From positions 54,998 through 118,997 of the forward strand of contig JAFYWN010000015.1 in the NCBI GenBank assembly GCA_017558005.1: a DNA stretch of 64,000 bases, given 5' to 3'. The translations under genes were made by a program, and so were the position numbers. The stretch is from Kiritimatiellia bacterium (GTDB lineage Bacteria > Verrucomicrobiota > Kiritimatiellia > RFP12 > DVOR01). Positions within the stretch are counted from its first letter, which is position 1, and each line of letters begins with the position of its first letter. Shown piece after piece: positions 26,747-35,177 of the stretch. A model generated the notes under the pieces. It saw only the letters and a program-made list of their open reading frames with translations. It did not search any database and was not told where the DNA came from.

Positions 26747-27844
26747 TTATTCAGCCGCTGCAGGAGCAGGTTCTTCCGCAGGTGTTTCTGCGGGGGGCAC
26801 AGAGTAAACCTCAAACTTGAGGGAGACTTCCATCGGCATCGCGTTTTCGGGATCTGTAACCAAACGTTCTGCAGGTGCAGCATTCTCGAAAAGGGCGACT
26901 TCCTTTTCAGGCGTTTCGGCTTCTTCGCCCTTACGATTACGATTGCGACGCGCCGCGGTGGCACGCGCAGTCTGACGACGCTTCACCATGTCGGTCACAC
27001 GCGTACGCAAATCCATCGGGTTATTGAACGAAAGATCGGTCACCACAACAAAGAGTTCATCCTCTGCGAGCATGTTCATAATCTTCGCCACGGATGCGTA
27101 ATTGGCACGGAAGGTCACAGAGAAAGCCTCTGCACTCACGCCATCCTTCGCAAGCTCTTCAGGCAATTCGATACCCGTTGCGACCGGCTTCTTCTCTTCC
27201 TTTGTATTACGACGATTAGTACGACGATTATTACGACGAGAAGTGGTCTCCTCCTCTGCAGGAGCCGTCGCGGCATCAAACATATCACGCGTCACCTGCG
27301 TAATATCCAATGCGCCAGCATCCAAAAGCATGTCGCAGACATGCTCAATCACTGCGAACTGATGTGCCAAACGCGGTACATCGGCTTCCTTCGGAAGTTC
27401 ACCCTTTTGCACATAACGGCCAAAGGAGTAATCCATGCCAGGTTCTGCAGCCGCAGCCTTGTTGTTGGCAATGCCATCAAAGATTTCCACGCGAGCCGCA
27501 TTCTTACGCGCATCGAGACCATGAATGGTGTCGGCCACACGCGTCACGAACTGCGAGGGCGATTCACCTTTAGGATATTCCAAAGGATGCGCCAACAAAG
27601 CACGTGCGGCATCTGCCACGGCATTGTAGGTCGTAGCATCCTGTTCGCGTACATCGCGATTCGCCTTAGAGGGGTAAGGCGTTTCCGAGTAGTAACCGCG
27701 GATTTCAGAAGCGGCGTTTTCACGCGCATCATGCGCTTCATTCATCGCACCGATTTGCCCGAAGAGCAACACCGCAAGCGCCACAATAGCCGCCGTGCAC
27801 CCGCCGGCAATCACGCCGAAAATGAGTTTTTGTTTAGGGTCCAT
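26747..27844 (-). CDS. Amuc_1100-like pilus-associated protein
   Basis: 365 residues with a short cytoplasmic start, one membrane helix (about 8-29), a coiled-coil-prone segment, and a periplasmic alpha/beta domain (about 80-340). The C-terminal part (VTFRANYASVAKIMNMLAE...FVVVTDLSF) resembles the PilO-type fold proposed for Amuc_1100, a host-interacting protein of Akkermansia. Assignment rests mainly on gene order (secretin-1099-1100-PilM-1102) and architecture. A low-complexity Arg/Asn/Thr segment near 200-220 and an Ala/Pro/Glu tail are local features. Eighteen bp separate it from the next gene. Confidence 0.7.
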   Translation of the reverse strand: MDPKQKLIFGVIAGGCTAAIVALAVLLFGQIGAMNEAHDARENAASEIRGYYSETPYPSKANRDVREQDATTYNAVADAARALLAHPLEYPKGESPSQFVTRVADTIHGLDARKNAARVEIFDGIANNKAAAAEPGMDYSFGRYVQKGELPKEADVPRLAHQFAVIEHVCDMLLDAGALDITQVTRDMFDAATAPAEEETTSRRNNRRTNRRNTKEEKKPVATGIELPEELAKDGVSAEAFSVTFRANYASVAKIMNMLAEDELFVVVTDLSFNNPMDLRTRVTDMVKRRQTARATAARRNRNRKGEEAETPEKEVALFENAAPAERLVTDPENAMPMEVSLKFEVYSVPPAETPAEEPAPAAAE

Positions 27845-27851
27845 TTGTTAC

Positions 27852-29531
27852 TTACCTCCGGCTGCGACGCGTCGTAGTCGTCTTTGGCGCTTCTACGTCT
27901 TTGAGCTTAGCGGTGAGATCAAACGAGGTCAACCAATCTACGCTCTGATTAATTTTACTAATCTGAATTTCCTTTTGGTCATCAGCAAAGACGTCCTGTG
28001 CGGCCAAGCGTCCGGCAATCGTTTCTGCGATTGTCTTCCCCTTCTCCACGAGGGTCGGCTCAAGATCCTTCCACACGGAGACGGAGATATCCACGCCCTG
28101 GAGGATGTTTTCTTGACGGCGCGCCTTCAGGTTTGTAATCCAGAGACCATCTGGCACCGCCTTATCCACTGCGACGAGCATACCCATCCACTGTCCGCGA
28201 CGCTTCATCAAGTTACGATAAGCCGTTGCACGCGCTTCTGCGGCCTTTGCCTTCTTGTCCACGCGGTCATAACGATCTTTTTCGTTCTGATACGCACTGA
28301 TACGATCGGCGATGGTTGCTTGTTGCGTCTCGTAGGAATTCTTCAAGTTATTCACGAAGAGCCACCACGTACCCAAGGTTGCCACCATACCGATTGCGGC
28401 GAGGGCGAGGAAGGGCAAACGACGACGGAAGACCTTGCGCTCCACGATGTCTTGGGAGACCAAGTTGATTTCCACCGGGCAGGTCAACCCGCGACGCAGT
28501 GCCAAACCCACAAGCACGGGCATCGAGAAGGCATCATGGCCGAACTGTTCTGCGTCAACATGCTTCGGATAGGAGACCGCCTGGAAGGGGTTGAGGAAGT
28601 CCACCGCAATCTGCAACTTCTCTTCAAAGAAGTTCTGCATGTACGGCAACTGTGCAGAGGCGCCAGTCAACAACATCTGCGACGGTGCGCTACCGCTCTG
28701 CTGGCTACGATAGAAGGAAATCGAACGTGCAATTTCAGCATTCAAGCGCGTCATCACATTGCGAATCACCTTCGAGAGGCGATCCACATCCGGATCATCC
28801 ACTGCGAAAGCGCCGCCTTGTGCGACCAAGCCACGTTCGCACTTGAAGGCCTCGGCATCCTCTGCGGAAATACCAAAGGTCTTTGCGATTTCTGCCGTAA
28901 TGGTATTGCCCGCCACAGGGATGGAACGATAGAAGATGCGGTCCTGCTCCACGAACACCAAGTTCGTGCAACGTGCCCCAATATCCACCACCAACGTGCA
29001 CCCATCCATTTCGGGATAGTTGAATCGCACCGCATTGTAAAGCGCGATCGGTGCCACGTCCACCACTTCAGGCTCACAACCCAGGTTCAACAATGCGCGC
29101 GTCACCGCCGAGACCAAAGCCTCACGCGATGCGACAATCATCACATGCTGTTCACCTGCATCGGGCAAGCCAATCAAAGTATGCGAGAAAATGGCTTCGC
29201 TCAAGGGGAAGGGTGCTGCTTGTTCCTGTTCGAAGCGGATCTGCTCATCCATCTTCTCTGGGCTATCCGAAAGCACCTTGATAAAGCGCGGGAAGGCCAT
29301 TTGACCCGAGAGTGCCACATGGATGCGACCAGCACGAATGCCAGAGGTCGCCATCATTCCACGCAAAGCCTGCTCAATTTCCACGCTAAACGTGTCGGGG
29401 TTCTCTGCGCTGCCTTCGGGCAAATCGCCGAAAGTATAGCGCAAGAGGCCGGGTCCGCGACCGGACCTGACCTCAAACTCGGCAAGCGCAAGACGCGTCG
29501 CGCCGATATTCAGTGTTAAAATACGTTCCAT
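27852..29531 (-). CDS. pilM: PilM-PilN-type fusion, actin-like pilus assembly protein (Amuc_1101-like)
   Basis: 559 residues. The N-terminal part (about 1-345) is a PilM/FtsA-type actin-fold ATPase: phosphate loop LNIGATRLALAEFE at the start, CTLVVDIGARCTNLVFVE near 178-195, LLTGASAQLP near 287. A membrane helix at about 372-394 is followed by a coiled coil and a PilN-like domain. In classical systems PilM is cytoplasmic and binds the N terminus of a separate PilN; here they are one chain. It would anchor the inner-membrane alignment complex facing the secretin. It matches the position of Amuc_1101. Confidence 0.88.
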   Translation of the reverse strand: MERILTLNIGATRLALAEFEVRSGRGPGLLRYTFGDLPEGSAENPDTFSVEIEQALRGMMATSGIRAGRIHVALSGQMAFPRFIKVLSDSPEKMDEQIRFEQEQAAPFPLSEAIFSHTLIGLPDAGEQHVMIVASREALVSAVTRALLNLGCEPEVVDVAPIALYNAVRFNYPEMDGCTLVVDIGARCTNLVFVEQDRIFYRSIPVAGNTITAEIAKTFGISAEDAEAFKCERGLVAQGGAFAVDDPDVDRLSKVIRNVMTRLNAEIARSISFYRSQQSGSAPSQMLLTGASAQLPYMQNFFEEKLQIAVDFLNPFQAVSYPKHVDAEQFGHDAFSMPVLVGLALRRGLTCPVEINLVSQDIVERKVFRRRLPFLALAAIGMVATLGTWWLFVNNLKNSYETQQATIADRISAYQNEKDRYDRVDKKAKAAEARATAYRNLMKRRGQWMGMLVAVDKAVPDGLWITNLKARRQENILQGVDISVSVWKDLEPTLVEKGKTIAETIAGRLAAQDVFADDQKEIQISKINQSVDWLTSFDLTAKLKDVEAPKTTTTRRSRR

Positions 29532-29566
29532 AAAGTTTCCGTATATTCAGACGTACTGGAGACGAC

Positions 29567-30388
29567 TTACTTGTTCTTCACCTGATCGTAGTACATATCG
29601 CCCACCATGATGAAGGGCGAATTCGAGCGATCGCGCAGAATGCCCTCAACCTTGGTTACCGACTTGGCCTTGTTCTGAATAGATTCCCACCAAGCAATCT
29701 TTTCCTTCTTGGGGCCCACGAGTAAACCTGCGATATCCTTACCTTCAATCTTTGCGCCACCCACAGCCTGAGTGAAGATTTCACCCTGCTGAATGCCATC
29801 AACCTTAATCTGCACAGAGAAGACGACCGGCTTACCATAGACAGCCACGGAGCTCGGCGGCACGCAGACAGCTGCATAGTGCATGCGACCAGGCGTGATG
29901 CTGGTGTAGGTCACCGTTTCGGTGAGCAACACATTCAACTGATCCGGCGATTCCCAACCAATCGCACCACCCGCCTTGTCTGCATTACCCTTCACGCCAC
30001 CTGCGAGCTTCGACTGCTTCATATCATAGAGCACCGCGTAGGTGACTTCCACTTCAGGTACCACGAGAATCGGCAACTTCTTACCCGATGCGTCCGTACC
30101 AATACGCGACACATTGTAGGCCACTTCAAAGTAGTGCCATCCCTTTACGCCGTCTTTCACGTGGGAGTCTGCGTGGTTAATCTTCATTTTCCACTTTTCT
30201 TCCACCGAGGGTGCGGGCGCAAGATAGTCGCTATCGCCACCAAGAGGTGTAATTTCCTTAATTTCAATCATCTGACCGGGCTCAGACTTCCCACCACCAG
30301 CATCCTTAGCAGCGCGATTCTTTCGACCCTGCGCCAATGCTGCACCAGCGCAAATCGTAACTAACAAAACCATCATCCACGACTTCAT
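29567..30388 (-). CDS. Amuc_1102-like exported protein, first gene of the pilus locus
   Basis: About 273 residues from the ATG at 30388, preceded by AAAGGAG; a longer frame starts at 30469 inside the promoter. A signal peptide (about 1-21, ending ALA) is followed by a beta-rich domain (about 45-215: VEEKWKMKINHADSHV...YFEVAYNVS...VEVTYAVLYD). No enzyme motif is seen. Its position upstream of PilM equals that of Amuc_1102. It is probably periplasmic; the exact role is unknown. Confidence 0.7.
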   Translation of the reverse strand: MKSWMMVLLVTICAGAALAQGRKNRAAKDAGGGKSEPGQMIEIKEITPLGGDSDYLAPAPSVEEKWKMKINHADSHVKDGVKGWHYFEVAYNVSRIGTDASGKKLPILVVPEVEVTYAVLYDMKQSKLAGGVKGNADKAGGAIGWESPDQLNVLLTETVTYTSITPGRMHYAAVCVPPSSVAVYGKPVVFSVQIKVDGIQQGEIFTQAVGGAKIEGKDIAGLLVGPKKEKIAWWESIQNKAKSVTKVEGILRDRSNSPFIMVGDMYYDQVKNK

Positions 30389-30440
30389 TTTGCGGCTCCT
30401 TTCGGGCACTCTTTGCCCTATAACCATATTGACAAAAGAA

Positions 30441-30469
30441 AGTATAGCCGTATTTTTCACACACGTCAA
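30441..30469 (-). promoter_or_regulatory. Sigma70-type promoter of the pilus operon
   Basis: TTGACG (30469-30464), exactly 17 bp, TATACT (30446-30441). Both boxes and the spacing are identical to the promoter at 5621-5649, and the spacers share a GAAAAATA/CAAAAATA core, so the two envelope operons may be coexpressed. Confidence 0.85.
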
Positions 30470-30558
30470 GACTTCCTACACTTTTTTATCTACTTTTTAG
30501 GATACAAAATGCAACTGTGGATTACGTCAAGCCATCGCAAGCCAAAGCCCTTTTTTGA

Positions 30559-30564
30559 TATACT
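30559..30564 (+). promoter_or_regulatory. truA -10 box, apparently leaderless
   Basis: TATACT at 30559-30564, 6 nt before the ATG at 30571, with no ribosome site. A matching -35 box is not clear. Confidence 0.5.
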
Positions 30565-30570
30565 TTCGGC

Positions 30571-31335
30571 ATGAGTGAAGAGACCCCAAGGCGATTTAAA
30601 ATTATTTGCTCCTACGATGGCACCGCATATTTCGGTTGGCAGACGCAACCGGGCTTCCCGAGTGTTCAGGAGACGATTGAACAAGTTTTGGCGGGCATTG
30701 TGAAGGCCCCCAAGGTGGATATCCACAGTAGCGGACGCACCGACCATGGTGTTCATGCACATGGTCAAGTCTTTCATGTGGACCTTGTCACGCGCATGAC
30801 CGTCCGTTCACTCAAAATGGCACTCAATGCCAATGGACGCCTCCCGCCAGACATTCGTGCGCTTTCCGTTCAAGAGGTTGACCCACGCTTCCATGCACGC
30901 TTTGATGCCAAACGAAAAGAGTACCGTTACTACGTCTGGAATACGCGCATTTTGCCCCCAAACAAACGCCTTTACAATGCACACATCGTGCGCCCACTCG
31001 ACCTTGAGGCGATGCAGAAGGCCATGAATTACTTGGTTGGCACGCACGATTTCGCCGCCTTTGCCGCAAATGCCAATCGTCCTATCGAGTCAACCGTCCG
31101 CACCATCTATGAATTTGAAGTCACCAAACGCGGCTCACGCATTTGCTTCCGCGTGCAAGGGAGCGGCTTCCTCTACAAAATGGTCCGCTCTTTAGTGGGC
31201 TTTTTGCTCCGTATCGGCAGCGGAAATGAAAAACCCGAGGCCGTGCTTCCGCTCTTAGAGCCTGGCAATCAACGCACCGCACGCGTTCCCTCTGCACCCG
31301 CCGCGGGATTAACGCTCTATCGCGTGTGGTATTAA
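30571..31335 (+). CDS. truA: tRNA pseudouridine(38-40) synthase TruA
   Basis: 254 residues, normal for TruA. It isomerises uridines 38-40 in the anticodon arm of tRNAs. The catalytic Asp is D58 in SSGRTDHGVHA. Other family blocks are visible: YDGTAYFGWQ near 15-24, VDPRFHARF near 93, and GSGFLYKMVRSLVGFLL near 203. It is divergent from the pilus operon; the intervening 180 bp hold both promoters. Confidence 0.95.
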   Translation: MSEETPRRFKIICSYDGTAYFGWQTQPGFPSVQETIEQVLAGIVKAPKVDIHSSGRTDHGVHAHGQVFHVDLVTRMTVRSLKMALNANGRLPPDIRALSVQEVDPRFHARFDAKRKEYRYYVWNTRILPPNKRLYNAHIVRPLDLEAMQKAMNYLVGTHDFAAFAANANRPIESTVRTIYEFEVTKRGSRICFRVQGSGFLYKMVRSLVGFLLRIGSGNEKPEAVLPLLEPGNQRTARVPSAPAAGLTLYRVWY

Positions 31336-31378
31336 TTCTACGCGCCCCTCGCCCCTTTTGTCGCGAACGAGATTTGCA

Positions 31379-32347
31379 ATGGATGCTCCACTCACGCCCT
31401 TAGCTGATGAAACCGCAGAACAAACCGATGCAGAGGTCTTTACCTTAACCATTGAAGGTGGCGCAGATGCACGGCGCTTAGACCAATGGCTCGCCGGCAA
31501 ACTTCCCGAGTTGACGCGCTCACGGATCCAAGCCTTAGCGAAATCGGGTTGCTTAACCGATGCCGATGGACGTGTTATTTCCAAACTCTCCGCCACACCG
31601 CAGCCGGGCCTAACCTTGGTCCTTACCCTGCCCCCCGCAGAACCCGTCGACATCATCCCCGAAGCGATTCCTCTCGACATCCTCTATGAAGATGAGGATA
31701 TGATTGCCCTCAATAAGCCCGCAGGTTTAGTGGTGCATCCTGCTTGCGGACATAGCCACGGGACGCTCGTCAATGCGTTGCTCTACCACTGCCCAGACTT
31801 AAAGGGAATCGGTGGTGAAAAACGTCCTGGCATTGTGCACCGTTTAGACATGGATACCTCGGGCGTCATGGTGGTTGCCAAAAATGAACGCGCCCACCAT
31901 GCCCTTGTGGAGACCTTTGCCGCGCATCGCCTCACGAAAGAATACCTCGCCATTGTCCATGGTGCACCCGCACCAGAAGGTACTTTGGAGAATCTCATCG
32001 GACGTTCGCCCTTCCATCGTCAGAAGATGGCCGTGGTAAAAACCAATGGCCGCCGCGCCGTCACCCATTGGCAACGCCTCGCCTCCTTGCCCGAAGGCCT
32101 TAGCCGTGTCTGTTGTCGCATTGAAACAGGTCGCACCCATCAAATTCGCGTCCACATGGCCTCCCTTGGCACGCCCATCGTCGGTGATGCGCTCTACGGC
32201 AAGCCCGCCCTTGACCATCGCCTCCCCGTCCCACCCAAGCGCCACCTCCTCCACGCCTTCCGACTCCAGCTTCCCCATCCCATCACAGGCGCCCTGCTTG
32301 AGTTTACCGCCCCGCCTCCCGCGGACTTCTCCCCCTACCTCGCCTAA
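31379..32347 (+). CDS. rluD: RluA/RluD-family 23S rRNA pseudouridine synthase
   Basis: About 322 residues from the ATG at 31379; a TTG start at 31358 would add seven residues. An S4 RNA-binding domain (about 20-80: ARRLDQWLAGKLP...RSRIQALAKSG) precedes the catalytic domain with GIVHRLDMDTSGVMVVAK, whose Asp after HRL is the nucleophile, and IETGRTHQIRVH. The architecture fits RluD (23S U1911/1915/1917) better than the shorter RluA/RluC types, but the exact target is inferred. It follows truA by about 40 bp, so the two modification genes probably share a transcript. Confidence 0.88.
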   Translation: MDAPLTPLADETAEQTDAEVFTLTIEGGADARRLDQWLAGKLPELTRSRIQALAKSGCLTDADGRVISKLSATPQPGLTLVLTLPPAEPVDIIPEAIPLDILYEDEDMIALNKPAGLVVHPACGHSHGTLVNALLYHCPDLKGIGGEKRPGIVHRLDMDTSGVMVVAKNERAHHALVETFAAHRLTKEYLAIVHGAPAPEGTLENLIGRSPFHRQKMAVVKTNGRRAVTHWQRLASLPEGLSRVCCRIETGRTHQIRVHMASLGTPIVGDALYGKPALDHRLPVPPKRHLLHAFRLQLPHPITGALLEFTAPPPADFSPYLA

Positions 32348-32365
32348 CGCGTGATGCGCAGACAC

Positions 32366-32401
32366 AAAGACCGCCGCTTACTGCTGTAAGTGGCGGTCTT
32401 T
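32366..32401. terminator. Terminator between rluD and the convergent chitinase gene
   Basis: 16-bp stem with one G-T wobble (32366-32381 with 32386-32401), 4-nt loop. Confidence 0.82.
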
Positions 32402-32419
32402 CGTTTAAATACTTTTGCC

Positions 32420-34894
32420 TTAACGCAAGCGGAAGGAATAACCCGAACTTAAAAACTCAATCGCTTGACGCACACGGAAGCTTACGCCATCATTTCGATC
32501 GCGATATTCCACCACTGCCGTCTTGCTCTTGCGATCTGGTTCACCAATCGTAAAATCAATCACGCGACTTGCATAACTCAAAGCATAATCGGTTTCTGCA
32601 TCTGTTTCCACAAGTGCCCAGTTGTTCAACACGCCAGCCATCTGAGTTCCCCAGATATTACCCGGCGTCACAACGGCTACGCGTTCTGCAGCGCTCAATT
32701 CTGCACCCTTGTAGATGACAACACTGTTATCTGCTACACATTCACGCGCGGTATTGCCATTGCCAAAGAGACCGCCCACACCGCAGTGGGTTGTACCCGC
32801 AGGCGCAATCAATTTCGCTGTGGCGTAGAGTTCTGCGCGGCACTCTTGAATACGCACAGGTTCTGTTTCACCTTCGCTAAGCGTATAATCACCGAGATTC
32901 AGATTCCCCATGATGCCACCCACACGGCCATGACCGCTCGCAGTAATCGTGCCATAGATTTCTGCCGTGCAATTTCTCACACTGGCCGTATTTCCCTTAG
33001 CGGCAGACCAAATATCACCGATAATTGCGCCGGCAGAGTTGTTTCCCGAGACAGTGATGCCCTCCTTCACAATCACGGTCACATTCTCTACGAGCCCATT
33101 GCCTTGCAGCGTATTCACCACCGCGCCATTGGCATTCAGGTCACCCTCCACCACGATGGTCGCATCCTTAAACGTTCCTTCAAACGCACTTCCCAAAAGT
33201 GCTGCACCGCTCTTCAGCGTAATCGTATGCCCCTGACAATCCACCGTGCCCGAAAAGCCCATTGGGCGATAATCATTCGAGGTAATCGTCAAATCTGCCG
33301 TGAGCCGATATTCCGCATTACCGGTCATCATTCCCCAATCATCTGCTGTGGCAATCTCTGGATTGCTGATAAAGTCATCCGTTGGGCGAATCACAGAAGC
33401 GAGTGCACGCGCCAAAGATTTGGGATTGTCATACGAGATATCGCACTCATAACCCCAAATCATCACGCCATAGCCACCCCTACGCAGGTCTGCCCCCTTC
33501 GTGCGAATCGTATTAATGGAGTTGTAAGAATACATGTACGGTCCGTGCCAGAAGGTATCCACCGAGTCCATGTACTGCGGAAACGTGTTATAAATCCAAT
33601 CATACCCCATCTGCAACCATGTCAAATTATTCCATTGATTCTTATTAGGGTCATGTTCATTCACATAAAAAGGCACACCAATGCACGACTTAATCGGCGG
33701 CAAACCTGCCCACTCCGCACAAATATTTTTACTATTTTCATGCATCCACATCGGCGAGTGACCATCCATCGTGCCATTGTCGTAAGTCATCGTATTAAAG
33801 AAGTCAAACTGCTGATGCAAACCCGCCAATTCCACTCTGCTCAAACCATATTCATTCACAGACTCGGGCAACTTATAGTTCGACATCGCCGACGAAACCA
33901 TCATCCCTCTATTCAAGGCGAATAACCGCGGCTTCAAATCAGCGAGCAACTTCTCAAACCCACGCCAATCATTTGCCGACCACGGATATTCCCAGTCAAT
34001 ATCTACGCCGTCAAAGCCAAACTTCTCCACATAATGGATAATCTCATTGACCAAAGTCGCACGCGCCTCATCATTCTGCGTCGCCGCAGAAAGTCCGTCT
34101 GCACAATGCGCAATACCAAGCATAATACGCACAGGGCGATTCCCTCGACCATCACGAAGTCTTTCTAAAGAAGCACGGAAGGAGTCTTCGTTATATTGCC
34201 CACCTTCCCAACCATAATACATCGTGCCATTCCCATTCACACCCATGTAGAAGAAAATCACTTCAGAAACGACATCATAGTAATCATCATTCCACTGACC
34301 CGTGCGCGCCATACGATAATACGGCACCACATGACGGCGGAATTCATACATCCGCCCCGTCCCTACAGGATCTTCATCCTCCACAATGCAAACCATGCCA
34401 TTCACATGCACCGCCGTAAGCTTCGCATCAATCTCAGCCCCTGGCGCCGCATCATACGCCACCCGCGCCGTCACCCACAAAATATCCCCCTTCGCAACAG
34501 TTGGATGCGGACCAGAGCCCCCATTCCAAAAGTCAAAATAGAGATCGCGCCCATCCTCGCTCACCGTAAGCGTTCCACCCGTTAATTCCGTGGCACGCAC
34601 AGGCGCAAAGTAATTGACTGAGGTCTTATACAACTTAAAATTGCTCAAAATCGAAGGATCCGTCCCCTCCGAAAGCTGCACACGAATACGCCAAAAAGGC
34701 TGCGAAGCGAAGTTAAATTCCATTTTCGCGCCAATGAGCGGTTGGTCAAACGATGCATCGCGATAATACACCGCCTGCGTCTGAATCCCACGCGCAGCGT
34801 AATTCGTATTATTATCGCCCTCAATACGTGCCATCGCAAAGGACGAAACGGCGATACCCATCAAAAGGACAACAAGCATTTTTAACGTATTCAT
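32420..34894 (-). CDS. Secreted GH18 chitinase-like protein with C-terminal beta-helix-like region
   Basis: 824 residues. Signal peptide (about 1-22, ending AMA); a beta-sandwich domain (about 30-170) of possible carbohydrate-binding type; the GH18 barrel (about 188-510). The GH18 catalytic signature is DGVDIDWE at 295-302, with the acid E302 and the assisting Asp residues intact, so it should be active on chitin or a related GlcNAc polymer. From about 520 the protein turns into repetitive beta strands (GNAEYRLTADLTITS..., VENVTVIVKEG...), like a right-handed helix. It ends with a short cell-envelope-type beta segment. It complements the GH20 gene at 2.9 kb. Confidence 0.87.
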   Translation of the reverse strand: MNTLKMLVVLLMGIAVSSFAMARIEGDNNTNYAARGIQTQAVYYRDASFDQPLIGAKMEFNFASQPFWRIRVQLSEGTDPSILSNFKLYKTSVNYFAPVRATELTGGTLTVSEDGRDLYFDFWNGGSGPHPTVAKGDILWVTARVAYDAAPGAEIDAKLTAVHVNGMVCIVEDEDPVGTGRMYEFRRHVVPYYRMARTGQWNDDYYDVVSEVIFFYMGVNGNGTMYYGWEGGQYNEDSFRASLERLRDGRGNRPVRIMLGIAHCADGLSAATQNDEARATLVNEIIHYVEKFGFDGVDIDWEYPWSANDWRGFEKLLADLKPRLFALNRGMMVSSAMSNYKLPESVNEYGLSRVELAGLHQQFDFFNTMTYDNGTMDGHSPMWMHENSKNICAEWAGLPPIKSCIGVPFYVNEHDPNKNQWNNLTWLQMGYDWIYNTFPQYMDSVDTFWHGPYMYSYNSINTIRTKGADLRRGGYGVMIWGYECDISYDNPKSLARALASVIRPTDDFISNPEIATADDWGMMTGNAEYRLTADLTITSNDYRPMGFSGTVDCQGHTITLKSGAALLGSAFEGTFKDATIVVEGDLNANGAVVNTLQGNGLVENVTVIVKEGITVSGNNSAGAIIGDIWSAAKGNTASVRNCTAEIYGTITASGHGRVGGIMGNLNLGDYTLSEGETEPVRIQECRAELYATAKLIAPAGTTHCGVGGLFGNGNTARECVADNSVVIYKGAELSAAERVAVVTPGNIWGTQMAGVLNNWALVETDAETDYALSYASRVIDFTIGEPDRKSKTAVVEYRDRNDGVSFRVRQAIEFLSSGYSFRLR

Positions 34895-34903
34895 GATTGC
34901 TTT

Positions 34904-34932
34904 ATCCTATCGCATTTCCACCCTTTTTGCAA
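34904..34932 (-). promoter_or_regulatory. Chitinase promoter, near-leaderless
   Basis: TTGCAA (34932-34927), exactly 17 bp, TAGGAT (34909-34904), 9 nt before the ATG. The transcript would carry about 2 nt of leader. No ribosome site is visible. Confidence 0.65.
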
Positions 34933-35130
34933 ATAAAACATTGACCCTACGTATCTCATCATTCATTTGCGAAGCCCTCAACAACACACCTTCATCTCCG
35001 CAGTCACATCCCCCGCCCTAAACACCCAAGCATCCCCTCGCAAATCTCACCATCACATTAATGCTTAAATCCCCTGGTAGTAGACACTTCAATCCAATAC
35101 ACCTCCCCTCGTCAAGGCCGTCCCTTCACT

Positions 35131-35162
35131 AAAAAACACGCAGTCAGAAATCTGACTGCGTG
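35131..35162 (-). terminator. Terminator of the LRR protein gene
   Basis: Perfect stem (35137-35148 with 35151-35162; the innermost pair opens as loop), followed on the minus strand by six T. Confidence 0.87.
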
Positions 35163-35177
35163 CAGCAAAGAGTCTCC

